From contig DASQAF010000006.1 in the NCBI GenBank assembly GCA_035635855.1, forward strand, positions 245,086 to 309,085: a stretch of 64,000 nucleotides of DNA, written 5' to 3'. The notes beneath the pieces are model-generated. The model made no database searches and was not told the DNA's origin. It saw nothing but the letters and a program-made list of their open reading frames with translations. The translations under genes were made by a program, and so were the position numbers. Shown piece after piece: positions 41,841 to 50,878 of the stretch. Within the stretch, counting starts at the first letter, position 1. Each line of letters begins with the position of its first letter. The stretch comes from UBA11740 sp035635855 (lineage in GTDB: Bacteria; Acidobacteriota; Blastocatellia; Pyrinomonadales; Pyrinomonadaceae).

Positions 41841-42890
41841 TCAAAAAAAGCTCACGATTGTTCCGCTGACTACCGCCAAAGTCCATATTGATACTGCCAC
41901 CATGGCTGCAACCTTCCAGTTTGTCGATCTCATTATTGTGAGCAGCGAGGGAAGATTGACAGAAGGACCAGCAATCAGGAGCGCCACCGCAGCGCCCGCG
42001 GGCGCGCCTGACCCGAGTAGCATCAGAGCCAGCGGAATCTCAAAGAAAGTCGGTAACGCCAACGGAACCGCAACGGCAGCAACAACAGCGATGGCCAGAA
42101 GTCTCGCGGCGGTCGAATCAAATGTTCGTACCGGAATCATCTGAGCGATGATCATTGAAGCCAGCACTCCAATCACAATCACCGGCAATAACCGCACCGA
42201 CACTCGGGCACAGGCACGGAGAAAATGAAGGAAGTCTGTTGGGGGCCCTTCTGTTTGCCAATCGTTTACATCACAATGTACTTCGGTTCTGCCAAATATC
42301 CTGTCAGCGATCAGTCCCGTAAACAAAACACTAGCGACACTGGCGGCTGCGCGCGTAACGCCGACCTTGTAATTAAAGAGCATGAAAGTAAGGATCAGGG
42401 CGGCCGGATTGAGCGCAGGCGCCGCTAGCATTAATCCTAGTGACGGACCAAGGCGCGCGGAACGTTCGTACACGGCGGTGAAAATTGGCGCTACACAACA
42501 GGAGCACAACATCAATGGCGCTCCCGCTAGTCCGGCGAACACTTGTGAACGTAGTGAATGCCTACCTAACAAGCGCGACAACCACTGAGGTGAGACAAAC
42601 GTGCTAACGGCCGCACTAATCAGAATGCCAAACACCAGAGCCGGCCAAATCACCAGAAAATAGTTCACCGTTCGAGTCAGTACACCCGCGTCCGAAGCAC
42701 CGACGCGCGGAATCACGTTCCCGCGCGGAGCGATGACTCCGGTAGCAGAAACCTTCCCAATCACACCTAAAGCGGTTGAGCTCTTATAGGCGATTAGCGC
42801 TCCAACGATGACCAGCACTGGAAGTACAAAATAAAAAATTCCCCGTACGGCAGTCGGCGGCACTTCCGTGCGTGTGATATCGGCCTGCAT
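41841..42890 (-). CDS. ArsP-like permease (DUF318 family)
   Basis: 349 residues with about ten membrane segments. The motif APLMLCSCCVAPIFTAVY followed by LGLMLAAPALNPAALILTF corresponds to the CSC-G/P and NP motifs of ArsP/DUF318 permeases; a mirrored motif (LALPTFFEIPLALMLLGSG) occurs in the second half. ArsP exports trivalent organoarsenicals, but the family is broad and the substrate here is not certain. First gene of the operon with DUF2064, GT-C and GT2. The N-terminal segment has an unusual periplasmic loop of about 35 residues. Confidence 0.82.
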   Translation of the reverse strand: MQADITRTEVPPTAVRGIFYFVLPVLVIVGALIAYKSSTALGVIGKVSATGVIAPRGNVIPRVGASDAGVLTRTVNYFLVIWPALVFGILISAAVSTFVSPQWLSRLLGRHSLRSQVFAGLAGAPLMLCSCCVAPIFTAVYERSARLGPSLGLMLAAPALNPAALILTFMLFNYKVGVTRAAASVASVLFTGLIADRIFGRTEVHCDVNDWQTEGPPTDFLHFLRACARVSVRLLPVIVIGVLASMIIAQMIPVRTFDSTAARLLAIAVVAAVAVPLALPTFFEIPLALMLLGSGAPAGAAVALLIAGPSVNLPSLLTIMRSTNWKVAAMVAVSIWTLAVVSGTIVSFF

Positions 42891-43120
42891 GTCTATTGCC
42901 CCTGAGAAATTGAACTAAGGCCCGATCTATCCAGTCTGATTTGTTGTGACCCCCATTATACACGCGCTTGATTTGAACTCGCTGATAGAAACTCGTTGGA
43001 GGTCTTGGTTCAATTGATAACCACGAAGGCTATGACTGCGCTATCATACTCCGCCTTACAGTGGAAAGAGTTTCGAAAGGTGAGAACCCAACAAGCACGC
43101 GTTGATGTGCTTAGCCGCCA

Positions 43121-43300
43121 TTGGAGAACATCCGTTCCCAGGTTGCCGAAATGAAAGCGGCCAAGCCTCAGATGGAGCAACAGATCAAAGACGCCGAGGA
43201 CCTGCTGGATCGGACAGCTAGTCCGAACGCCCATGCAGACCTGGAATCGCGAATCAGGTCCGGCAAGGCAAATTTGGCGAGGCTAGCTCAAGAGGATGCA
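43121..43300 (+). pseudogene. Fragment of a coiled-coil protein gene
   Basis: The reading frame IRSQVAEMKAAKPQMEQQ, DAEDLLDRTASPNAHADLES, RSGKANLARLAQEDASKKA is heptad-like and codon-natural, but it begins right after an in-frame TAG; the preceding bases in another frame (WKEFRKVRTQQARVD) look like its lost N-terminus. It ends in an abrupt junction with the opposite-strand fragment at about 43290. Not functional as it stands. Confidence 0.5.
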
Positions 43301-43473
43301 TCGAAGAAGGCATTGTCTGAATCTGTGAAATTATCTGCTTCGCGAAACGGCAGAGCGGACCGTACTTTATCGCGATCGAGGCCTGCGTAACCGTAAAAAT
43401 CGACCTCGCCGATCCCTCGGTGATTTTCTTGCGCCAAGGCAACTACCGCCGACCAGAGCATGATCAGGATCAA
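43285..43473 (-). pseudogene. N-terminal fragment of a secreted protein gene
   Basis: Signal peptide (LIMLWSAVVALAQ) followed by GEVDFYGYAGLDRDKVRSAL and PFREADNFTDSDNAFF, which looks like the first module of a larger acidobacterial secreted protein. It stops after about 60 residues at the junction with the coiled-coil fragment. Truncation is clear; family not named. Confidence 0.5.
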
Positions 43474-43513
43474 GGCGGTTTCATTTCGAAGATTCCAATC
43501 TCAGTTAGGGCGC

Positions 43514-44359
43514 TTACGGTTTCCGGGCCGCGACAATAATAATCTGCGCAGGAAAGTTCATGTGACCTTTGGGAAAGAATCGAGCCGCGGCTTCTCTTAC
43601 TTCCTGCCTAACTTTAAGGACTGTCTCTTCGGGAAGACTGGCTAGCTTCTCGCGAAGCGTTGCCGATGTTGCGGCGCGGAGTTCCCAATACTCATCGGGA
43701 GAAATAGGAGCTTCAATGTGGAAGTTCACGGGCCGCTCGCGAACGTGGATCGCGCCAGCCTCGGTGATAATGCTCGCCAGCTTGCCCGGTTCGGCAAAAC
43801 GAAACGCGCCGGGCGCGTCCGGATCAGCGGGAGGGGTTTCTACATACCGTGACAGAAATTCAGTTACGACATGCAAGAATGGGTTGTACTCACTTTTCTG
43901 CCATACAGCCAGCGCCAACGCTCCGCCCTTTCTTGTTACGCGCAACATCTCGCGCAGAGAAGTAACCGTGTCGGGAAAGAACATGACCCCCAGCCGACTA
44001 ACCACCACGTCAAATGAATTGTCACCAAACGGAAGCGAGTCAGCCATACACTTGCCAAAACTAACGTTCGTTATGCCACGACGATGCGCCTCCCGTTCGG
44101 CAGCCTCAACCATCTCTGCCACCGCGTCAGTACACGCGACCGAGCCGGTTGGTCCAACCTTTTCTGCGATAGTCAGGGAAGGCTCACCAGGTCCACCTGC
44201 AACATCGAGCACAGATTGGCCGCTAACGATCCCGGCTTCCTCAATAAGAGCGCGAGTAATAGGAGCGAATATCACCCGAATGGTAGCGCCGTGCCTTTCC
44301 CAATAGGGCGCTGATTCGGTCCACTCCCGCAATGTGTTGTTTGCCTGAGGATGGCTCAT
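43514..44359 (-). CDS. UbiE-like class I SAM methyltransferase
   Basis: 281 residues. Motif I VLDVAGGPGEPSLTIAEKVG, then ACTDAVAEMVEAAE, motif II SFDVVVSRLGVMFFPD and motif III GGALALAVWQ, all in the usual spacing. The N-terminus WTESAPYWERHGATIR is typical of the UbiE/COQ5-like small-molecule methyltransferases. It lacks the paired cysteines of arsenite methyltransferase, so it is not an ArsM despite the ArsP-like gene nearby. C-terminal half is helical. Substrate unknown. Stands alone, in a region of gene fragments. Confidence 0.85.
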   Translation of the reverse strand: MSHPQANNTLREWTESAPYWERHGATIRVIFAPITRALIEEAGIVSGQSVLDVAGGPGEPSLTIAEKVGPTGSVACTDAVAEMVEAAEREAHRRGITNVSFGKCMADSLPFGDNSFDVVVSRLGVMFFPDTVTSLREMLRVTRKGGALALAVWQKSEYNPFLHVVTEFLSRYVETPPADPDAPGAFRFAEPGKLASIITEAGAIHVRERPVNFHIEAPISPDEYWELRAATSATLREKLASLPEETVLKVRQEVREAAARFFPKGHMNFPAQIIIVAARKP

Positions 44360-44938
44360 CTCTGTCTCGCTTACTGAATATCTTATGGTGCTTGCTCTGA
44401 AACGACAAAAATCTCACTTTCAGCAATCTCTCGATTTGCCTAATCACTTCGTCACGCCCTGCACCAGATGTTGTCTCAGCGATTTCCCCGCAACATACTT
44501 CCCACGGTAACGATCAGGTCGCCTAAGTTTAGATCTTCTAGCACTGGACAGAAACCGCTCGTCCCTGGCCCAAGGCGAATTGCTCGGAGAGCAAATTCAT
44601 TATCAACTTGTCATCTTAAAATATCTCGGTGTAGGTCTTCGGAGTCATGTTCCCGCCGCAGGACTGCGGTAACATGCGAGAGTCCCGGGCTAACTGCGGC
44701 TTGTGCAAGGCACCTCGAATCTCCACGACGTGCGTCACATGGCGAACTCCATAACTTCTTTGGCATCTGAGCTTATGGTTGCGGCGAGGGGACATCGAGG
44801 TTGAATGAAACATATTTTGAACCAAATATTTTTTGGGTAACAGGCAGCACCGCATCCAGAAACGTCCATTAGAAACGTCCAGTAAGAAACACTTCGACGG
44901 CATGACGTTAGCGCAGATCTAAAAAATGCTTAGGAATT
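44360..44938. other. Non-coding region with CCGCAG palindrome
   Basis: No gene. CCGCAGGACTGCGG at 44656-44669 with flanks matches 34805-34818. Both palindromes lie within 300 bp on the same side of a tRNA-Glu repeat, so they may belong to the repeated element. Confidence 0.5.
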
Positions 44939-45089
44939 TGGCGTCCCGTACGGGAGTCGAACCCGTGTCGCCGCCGTGAAAGAGAAGGGACCTGTTGTAA
45001 TTCAACGGAACTTAGCGGCATGGATAGCACTCTACCGCACTTGAAGGACTCACGGGAACGCTTATTGGACCTTTAATGGACCCGTGCTT
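44939..45089 (-). repeat. Direct repeat copy 3 containing tRNA-Glu 3' half
   Basis: Same 43-base tRNA-Glu 3' half as copy 2 (identical from the CCA through CTTTCAC), then the conserved block with GATAGCACTCTACCGCACTT and TTGGACCTTTAATGGACC. Similarity to copy 2 extends to about 45270, ending CCCCCATCTTGGCCCCATCT. The segment from 45090 to 45313 holds no gene. Confidence 0.75.
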
Positions 45090-45313
45090 GCTGTTGGGGA
45101 GCGCCGCTGATTTCGTCACCGGGCAACGGATTTTAAGAACGTTGCAGAGGGTACCACGTAGTCTGACGAAACGATATGAGTCAGTATTTACGCGCCTAGC
45201 GGTCGTCAAGGTATCGCTTCGGCTGGCTACATATCAACACGTAAGGCCCCCATCTTGGCCCCATCTTTTCTGTCTCGGGAGAACTGGGCGATGTCTTGCG
45301 CATCTTAGCAACT

Positions 45314-47572
45314 TTACTGAAAGTCAAGATGGACTCCCATTCGTGCGAGCACTGGCGGTCCAACGGTGATAATTGGAGTTCGGCCAGTTTGGTAGCGAAC
45401 CCCGGTGAGATTTTGCGCGGCAGCGAAGACCCTCACGTGACGCAATATGCGTCGCGAAATTTCGCCATCGAGCGTGAAGAAACGCGCCAGCGGCAAAATA
45501 TTTTGATCGTCCTCAAACTGATTTCCAACGAATCGTCCTTGCAGGCCGACCGTCCATGTGTGGCTCACGTAGCTAAGCTGAACGTTAATCTGGTTCTTAG
45601 GTATTTGGGTAACCCGCAAGCCCTCCAGAGTTGGATTGGCAGGAAATCTAGTGACTGTGCTTTCGGTCATAAGGTATTCACCGGCAAGTTGCAATCCCTT
45701 TGATAACTGCACCTGAGCGGCCACCTCCACGCCCCGTGCGCGTATACGTCCGAGATTCTGGCGCTGACGTGTGATTAGGTTTGGCGTCGTCGCGAGGGTG
45801 ACGTTCGCTATTGGGTCGGCGATCTCACTCCAAAAGCCGACGCCTCGGATCGTCAATCGCTCTGACCAGGTTTGAAAACTGGCGCCAGCTTCGCCGCCCG
45901 TAAGTCGCTCAGCGCCGAGAGTCGCGTTGGCATTAGTCACGACATTGCCCACCCGAAAACTGCGATAGAGTTCGTTGAGAGTTGGCGACCGAAAGGCGCG
46001 ATAGAAAGAAGCGCTAACCGCGATGTTCTTAAAGGTGTGAAGCAACGAGACCCGCGGACTAACAGCCGTCTCTGAACGATCCGGGAATAGGCTGGCGGTT
46101 GGCGTGCCGCCTGTTAACGGGTTTCGATTTGAGAAGCCACGACTATTCAGCCAGTTGTCTGCACGTGCGCTGAGAGTTAGCGACCAGCTTTTCTTGAATT
46201 GGACAGTATCTTGACCAAAAAATCCAAGCGCGCGTTGACGACCACCGGCATCGACATTGGCCGTTGGCCGAGAGGAATTGAATGTTGTCTCGGCGCTGTG
46301 ACCTCGAACATCTCGGCCCTCAAATCCTGCCACAATCGTTTGCTTACCAGAAAAAGTGTGCCGCCACTGTCCAGCGAAGCCGAGTTGTTGCGAGGGATTC
46401 CTCTGCCGGTTGGTCAGAGATTCCGAGTTTCGATTAGCGGTGATAGAAGAGAAGTTTTGATTGAAAAGTTCATCTGACCCATATATTCGAAACGAGAAAT
46501 AACCCTCCTTCGCCTTTGTCCAATCAATCCCGAGATCGATTGAGGCAATGCGTGTGTTATTCGTTTGCAGGGGTGTGCCGTTCAACCGGCTCTCTCCGAA
46601 AGAACTCGCTCGAATAAAGAAGCTCCCAGCCTCGCCCAACTTCCGCGATAAGCGCAATGCCCCGGAAAGATCGCGGGTTCCGGCCGCTGTATCCACAGAT
46701 CCGCGTTGATCTCTTGGGATAAGAATGTAACCGTTTGTGCGGATCGCTTGGAGACCAACAGATATTCCCCAATTATCTTTGACGACCCCCGTATCCAGAG
46801 ATACTGCAGGAGTGTTTTCGTTTCCTTGCGAGGCCTCCACCGTTGCGAACGACTTACGCAAAGGCTTGGTTATTATATTGACGACCCCGCCCAACGCTCC
46901 GCTGCCATAGAGATCAGATGCGGCGCCGCTGACAACTTCTACACTCTCGACACTTAGTCTTGGCACTCGATCCCAATAGACCCACGCGCCGAAGGGAGAG
47001 TTGAGAGGAACTCCGTCGAGTAAGACAGTCGCCCGACTTGCGCCACTCACGCCGACTCCCCGCAATGAGACGCCTTGCGAAGTAGGATTTGCAAACAGAC
47101 TTCCCGAACGCCGGAAGAGCGAGAAGCCAGGAGCTTCGCGAAGAACATCATCGAACGCCAGGCTTCCCGAAAGTTCTATCTCCTGCTTTGAAATTGAGAA
47201 CTGGCTGTTTGGCACAGCCGAAATGCGATCACTTGTAACCGGGGAGACAAGGATTCTTTCCACAATCGGTGCCGGTTGCAAATAGATTTGAAGGAAATTG
47301 CCAAGCGAATCCCTCTTTACCCCTAAGGTTACGGGCGTGAAACCTGGATAACTCACCAGCAACGTACCTTCGTTAGCGACATTCGGAATAATGAAAGTTC
47401 CGTTATCGTCCGTGGTGCTCAATCGCGTATCAGTACCGCTGTGAAACTCGATTCTTGCATTGGCGATCGGGGAATGGCTGGAATCAGAAACTCTACCCTG
47501 AATGGTATTTGATTGCTGAGCGCTAACAGCAGTAGCAAGAGCGACGATAGATAAACAAATCCGCCAGCACAT
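45314..47572 (-). CDS. TonB-dependent receptor with carboxypeptidase-like N-domain
   Basis: 752 residues from the ATG at 47572, which begins a normal signal peptide (ICLSIVALATAVSAQ); the frame is open 58 codons further upstream without a signal. Next a carboxypeptidase-regulatory-like domain (TIQGRVSDSSHSPIANARIE), a plug domain (FDDVLREAPGFSLFRRSG, SQGVSLRGVGVSGASRATVL, GSGALGGVVNIIT) and a 22-strand barrel. The C-terminus ends in Phe-Gln with ARMGVHLDF, typical of outer-membrane proteins. Such receptors import metal chelates, cobalamin or glycans; substrate not readable. It is transcribed on the same strand as the epoxide hydrolase gene 206 bp upstream. Confidence 0.9.
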   Translation of the reverse strand: MCWRICLSIVALATAVSAQQSNTIQGRVSDSSHSPIANARIEFHSGTDTRLSTTDDNGTFIIPNVANEGTLLVSYPGFTPVTLGVKRDSLGNFLQIYLQPAPIVERILVSPVTSDRISAVPNSQFSISKQEIELSGSLAFDDVLREAPGFSLFRRSGSLFANPTSQGVSLRGVGVSGASRATVLLDGVPLNSPFGAWVYWDRVPRLSVESVEVVSGAASDLYGSGALGGVVNIITKPLRKSFATVEASQGNENTPAVSLDTGVVKDNWGISVGLQAIRTNGYILIPRDQRGSVDTAAGTRDLSGALRLSRKLGEAGSFFIRASSFGESRLNGTPLQTNNTRIASIDLGIDWTKAKEGYFSFRIYGSDELFNQNFSSITANRNSESLTNRQRNPSQQLGFAGQWRHTFSGKQTIVAGFEGRDVRGHSAETTFNSSRPTANVDAGGRQRALGFFGQDTVQFKKSWSLTLSARADNWLNSRGFSNRNPLTGGTPTASLFPDRSETAVSPRVSLLHTFKNIAVSASFYRAFRSPTLNELYRSFRVGNVVTNANATLGAERLTGGEAGASFQTWSERLTIRGVGFWSEIADPIANVTLATTPNLITRQRQNLGRIRARGVEVAAQVQLSKGLQLAGEYLMTESTVTRFPANPTLEGLRVTQIPKNQINVQLSYVSHTWTVGLQGRFVGNQFEDDQNILPLARFFTLDGEISRRILRHVRVFAAAQNLTGVRYQTGRTPIITVGPPVLARMGVHLDFQ

Positions 47573-47777
47573 TAGATGACTCGGACTTCGCAATCGGTAA
47601 TTTCGAAGCACCCTGGCCCGAGTGCGGAGCCAACATGCAAATTGAACGCTTTCCCCTAATCGAATAATTCTTCTCCCCGTAAGCGATGTCATTCCGTCCC
47701 GGGTCCGTTCGGCCCGACGCCTCGCTCCGACGCAGCTCCCCGACATCCGGCAGGGACCACAGTTTCGGATTTTGCTG

Positions 47778-48947
47778 CTACCTCAGTTTTCGAAAGGCGG
47801 AACGCATTTCTTCGACAAAAATGGCTGGCTGCTCAAAAGCCGCAAAGTGGCCGCCTTGTTTGGCCTCGTTCCAGTAGATGAGATTGGAATAGGTCTGCTC
47901 ACCCCAGCTCTTTGGAGCGCGGTATATGTCTCGCGGGAAGACGGTTGCCGCGACAGGCAAGCTGAGCTTGCCTCCTGAAAATGAACCGCCCTTATTCTCC
48001 CAGTAGATCTGTGCTGACGATGCCGCGGTGTTCGTGAACCAGTAGAGTGAAATGTTGTCGAGCATCTGGTCCCGCGACAGCGCGTCTTCGGGAGAGCCGT
48101 TGTTGTCAGTCCAACCGTAAAACCCTTCGTAGATCCACATAGCTTGGCCGGCTGGTGAATCCGACAGCGCATATCCAATCGTCTGCGTCCGGGTCGCTTG
48201 TTGGCGGGAGTAACTGTTGCCGGCGCCAAGGAAGCGTTTGGCACCATCGACCGCTCTCTGCTCTTGGAAACTGAGGTGCTCTGGGATTTCCGTCGGAAAC
48301 ACGAATTGCCAGTTGAGATGTATTCCAGCGAGTCCTGGGGGAAGAAGATGCCCGAGCGCGGTCGTTACTCCCGCGCCCCAGTCTCCCCCCTGTGCGACCC
48401 ACCGACTGTAGCCGAGTCGCTGCATCAGCTCACTCCATGCGGAGGCTATGCGGGAGAGCTTCCACCCTACAGTTGGCTTGTCAGAAAATCCAAATCCCGG
48501 AAGAGACGGAATGACTACATGGAACGCATCGTGTGCACGACCACCATGTTCTGTCGGGTTAGTAAGAGGCCGAATGACCTTAATGAACTCCGCAATCGAT
48601 CCAGGCCAACCGTGAGTCAGAAGGATTGGTAAAGCATCGGGATGTGGTGAGCGTTCGTGGATGAAATGAATCCCCAATCCATCAATCAATGTTCGAAAGT
48701 TTGGAAACGAGTTCAGCTCTGTCTCGAAGCGTCGCCAGTCATAGCGAGATTCCCAATACTGCACTAGCGCTTTTGCATCAGCGAGGGGAACTCCCTGAGA
48801 CCAGTCCTTCACTGGTCGTTCGTTGGGAAATCGGGTAGCTCGCAGCCGTGCTCGAAGATCGTCAACGGCTTCTTGGGGAACCGAAATATGAAACAGACGG
48901 ACTTGTCCGGTAGCCTCGGGTATAAGCAATTCAAGTGCTTTTGACAT
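47778..48947 (-). CDS. Epoxide hydrolase, cytosolic (copy 1)
   Basis: 389 residues, alpha/beta hydrolase with the epoxide-hydrolase N-terminal domain (VDDLRARLRATRFPNE, DWSQGVPLADAKALVQYW). Oxyanion motif THGWPGS (111-117), nucleophile Asp189 in AQGGDWGAGVT, cap tyrosines in IYEGFYGW and SLYWFTNTAASSAQIYWE, catalytic His about 367 in GGHFAAFEQP. It opens epoxides to diols. Unlike its two paralogs at 50879 and 52268 it has no Tat signal, so it works in the cytosol. Part of a minus-strand block with hydrolase, SDR and PQQ dehydrogenase genes. Confidence 0.92.
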   Translation of the reverse strand: MSKALELLIPEATGQVRLFHISVPQEAVDDLRARLRATRFPNERPVKDWSQGVPLADAKALVQYWESRYDWRRFETELNSFPNFRTLIDGLGIHFIHERSPHPDALPILLTHGWPGSIAEFIKVIRPLTNPTEHGGRAHDAFHVVIPSLPGFGFSDKPTVGWKLSRIASAWSELMQRLGYSRWVAQGGDWGAGVTTALGHLLPPGLAGIHLNWQFVFPTEIPEHLSFQEQRAVDGAKRFLGAGNSYSRQQATRTQTIGYALSDSPAGQAMWIYEGFYGWTDNNGSPEDALSRDQMLDNISLYWFTNTAASSAQIYWENKGGSFSGGKLSLPVAATVFPRDIYRAPKSWGEQTYSNLIYWNEAKQGGHFAAFEQPAIFVEEMRSAFRKLR

Positions 48948-48978
48948 CGTCTAGAACGCTCCGGCGTCCTCCCCGGCC

Positions 48979-49321
48979 TCACGACTGGTTAAGACCGGTC
49001 AGGTTTGTGCCCCACTCCAGGATCGGCGAGTTCCACTCAATGCCTACCTTCTCGAGAAATTTCTTGGTGTTTTCGATATAGGCCTTTCGATAAGGCTTCG
49101 TCCCCTGGGTCGCGTCGAACTCCGCGCGTGTTCCTTTCCATAGCTCGTAAAACACGAATTCATTCGGCCGCTCTGGAGTTTCATGAATGATAGCCATGAT
49201 GAATTCAGGTTCCTTTGCACAACGGTCAAGCATTCCTTTTATCTCGATAAGAACCTGCTCCCTCTGACCGGGTTTGACCCTGGTAATGGAGGCTCAGTGA
49301 GGTCGTTGCCCTTTGTGTCAT
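48979..49321 (-). pseudogene. Frameshifted ABM-domain (quinol monooxygenase-like) gene
   Basis: The body (LDRCAKEPEFIMAIIHETPE, EFVFYELWKGTRAEFDATQG, KPYRKAYIENTKKF) is an antibiotic-biosynthesis-monooxygenase type ferredoxin-like domain. Its first strand ITRVKPGQREQVLIEIKGM lies upstream in the same frame but has no start codon. A good start, ATG at 49321 with AAAGGAAG before it, leads into the first strand only if one base near 49293 (CTGAGCC) is removed. So one base is inserted, by mutation or sequencing error. The intact protein would be about 114 residues, normal for the family. Confidence 0.65.
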
Positions 49322-49416
49322 AGCGCTTCCTTTCGAAATGTTGTACCCATGAAAGCCTCCTTCTTTTGAAGCACAGGCCGACGGCCGACGAGGTTAGCCT
49401 TGTCTGCCAGGAAGCT

Positions 49417-50073
49417 CTACGTACCCTTGACTTGAGGGGCGCCCAGTAACTGCGTCTCCCACAAGAACACAGAACCAGTAGCGCCGGCATGGTCGATAAA
49501 AAGCTGAGCGACTTCTCCAAGGCGCTCTGTGCGCGCCCAATCACGCTGAAGTTCTCCCGCCAAGCCAAGCCAGGTAACGGGTTGAGCTCCCGCAGCCACC
49601 ATGCGGCGGATTGCCATATCGTGTGCTTCAGGAGAGACGCCGCCCGAGGCGTCGGTGACGACGTACACGTCGTAGCCGTCACCCATCGCATGGATAGCGG
49701 GCATCGCAAGACACATCTCCGTCCAGAGCGCGGCCATGACCAGCTTCTTCCGGCCCGTCTTCTTCACCGCCTCGACGACCCGACGGTCCTCCCAGCAGTT
49801 GATGAAAGTGCGGTTAATAGTCTTCTGATCGGGAAAAACTGCCTGGACCTGCTTGAAAATCAAGCCCCCGCGCTCCTCATTAACAGTGCTGAGAATCGTC
49901 GGAATGCCATATGCCTTCGCGGTTTTGGCTAGAGCTGTGACGTTATTGATCACGATTGTGGGGTCGTGACTGTTTACGTTTGCCAACTGGAAAGGTTGAT
50001 GGTCAATGAGCAGTAAGGCACAATTCTCCGGTGTCAGAAGAGCGTCGAGGCCGACTTTCGTGAACGTTTGCAT
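49417..50073 (-). CDS. Isochorismatase-family cysteine hydrolase
   Basis: 218 residues. Family landmarks: NCALLLIDHQPFQLANV (catalytic Asp), RTFINCWEDRRVVEAVKKTG, KKLVMAALWTEMCLAMPAI (nucleophile Cys at about 120 after the cis-peptide region) and YVVTDASGGVSPEAHD. These enzymes hydrolyse amides, ureas or vinyl ethers, and this subgroup (YcaC-like) is of unknown substrate. It lies 13 bp downstream of the SDR gene and probably shares its transcript. Confidence 0.88.
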   Translation of the reverse strand: MQTFTKVGLDALLTPENCALLLIDHQPFQLANVNSHDPTIVINNVTALAKTAKAYGIPTILSTVNEERGGLIFKQVQAVFPDQKTINRTFINCWEDRRVVEAVKKTGRKKLVMAALWTEMCLAMPAIHAMGDGYDVYVVTDASGGVSPEAHDMAIRRMVAAGAQPVTWLGLAGELQRDWARTERLGEVAQLFIDHAGATGSVFLWETQLLGAPQVKGT

Positions 50074-50086
50074 GATTTATTCCTCC

Positions 50087-50839
50087 CTATACCTGCGCGA
50101 TGCCGCCATCGGCGAAGAGCTCGATGCCGGTCACGAAGCTTGAATCGTCGGAAGCAAGGAAGACCGCCACTTTAGCAATTTCATCCGGCTGCCCCATGCG
50201 CCCCAGCGGCACTTGCGAAGCGAGAATGGTATAAAACTCCCTCCGCTGTTCTTCATTCGGCGCAAGACCCGCGATGCCCGGAGTTTCGATAGGTCCGGGA
50301 CTGATGACGTTGACGCGGATTTTGCGGTCCTTCAAATCCAACGTCCAGCAGCGTGCAAAGGATCGTATTGCCGCTTTGGAGGCGGAGTAAACGCTGAAAG
50401 CGGGCATAGCCGTGGAGCCTGCTGTGGAGCCCGTCATGATGATCGACCCGCCATCCGACACCAAAGGCAGCGCCTTCTGAACGGTAAACAACGTGCCTTT
50501 TACATTCGTATCGAAAGTTTGATCGAAGTGCTCTTCGGTAATTGCGCCGACCGGAGCGAAGCTGCCGCCGCCGGCATTCGCGTAAACGATGTCGAGCCGC
50601 CATTTCTCCCGTTTGATCTGTGCGAAAAGCTTGTCCAGGTCATCGAGTTTCGAGGCGTCGGCTTTGACGGCCGTGACGTGGCCGCTCATAAGCTTCGCGG
50701 CTGCATCCAGCTCGGCCCGTCTCCGACCGGTAACGAAGACGTACGCTCCTTCCTTGACGAAACGCCGCGCAGTGGCAAGGCCGATTCCGGCCGTGCCGCC
50801 TGTGACAAGCGCGATCTTTCCTTCAAGTTTTCCTGACAT
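50087..50839 (-). CDS. Short-chain dehydrogenase/reductase
   Basis: 250 residues. Cofactor motif VTGGTAGIGLATARRF (TGxxxGIG), NADP preference suggested by TGRRR after strand 2. ANAGGGSF, catalytic Ser in IMTGSTAGS, YSASKAA (YxxxK), SPGPIETPG and C-terminal TGIELFADGG are classic. It oxidises or reduces an alcohol/ketone in the cytosol. In the minus-strand block with three epoxide hydrolases; it could act on the diols they produce, an inference from context. Confidence 0.92.
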   Translation of the reverse strand: MSGKLEGKIALVTGGTAGIGLATARRFVKEGAYVFVTGRRRAELDAAAKLMSGHVTAVKADASKLDDLDKLFAQIKREKWRLDIVYANAGGGSFAPVGAITEEHFDQTFDTNVKGTLFTVQKALPLVSDGGSIIMTGSTAGSTAMPAFSVYSASKAAIRSFARCWTLDLKDRKIRVNVISPGPIETPGIAGLAPNEEQRREFYTILASQVPLGRMGQPDEIAKVAVFLASDDSSFVTGIELFADGGIAQV

Positions 50840-50878
50840 TCAATTCCTTCCTCGTCTTGCTGCCAAAGCTTCGCGCAG

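Noticed and set aside
43514..44359. Arsenite methyltransferase, because of the ArsP-like gene nearby
   Set aside because: The conserved arsenic-binding cysteines are missing; the pattern is that of UbiE-like enzymes.
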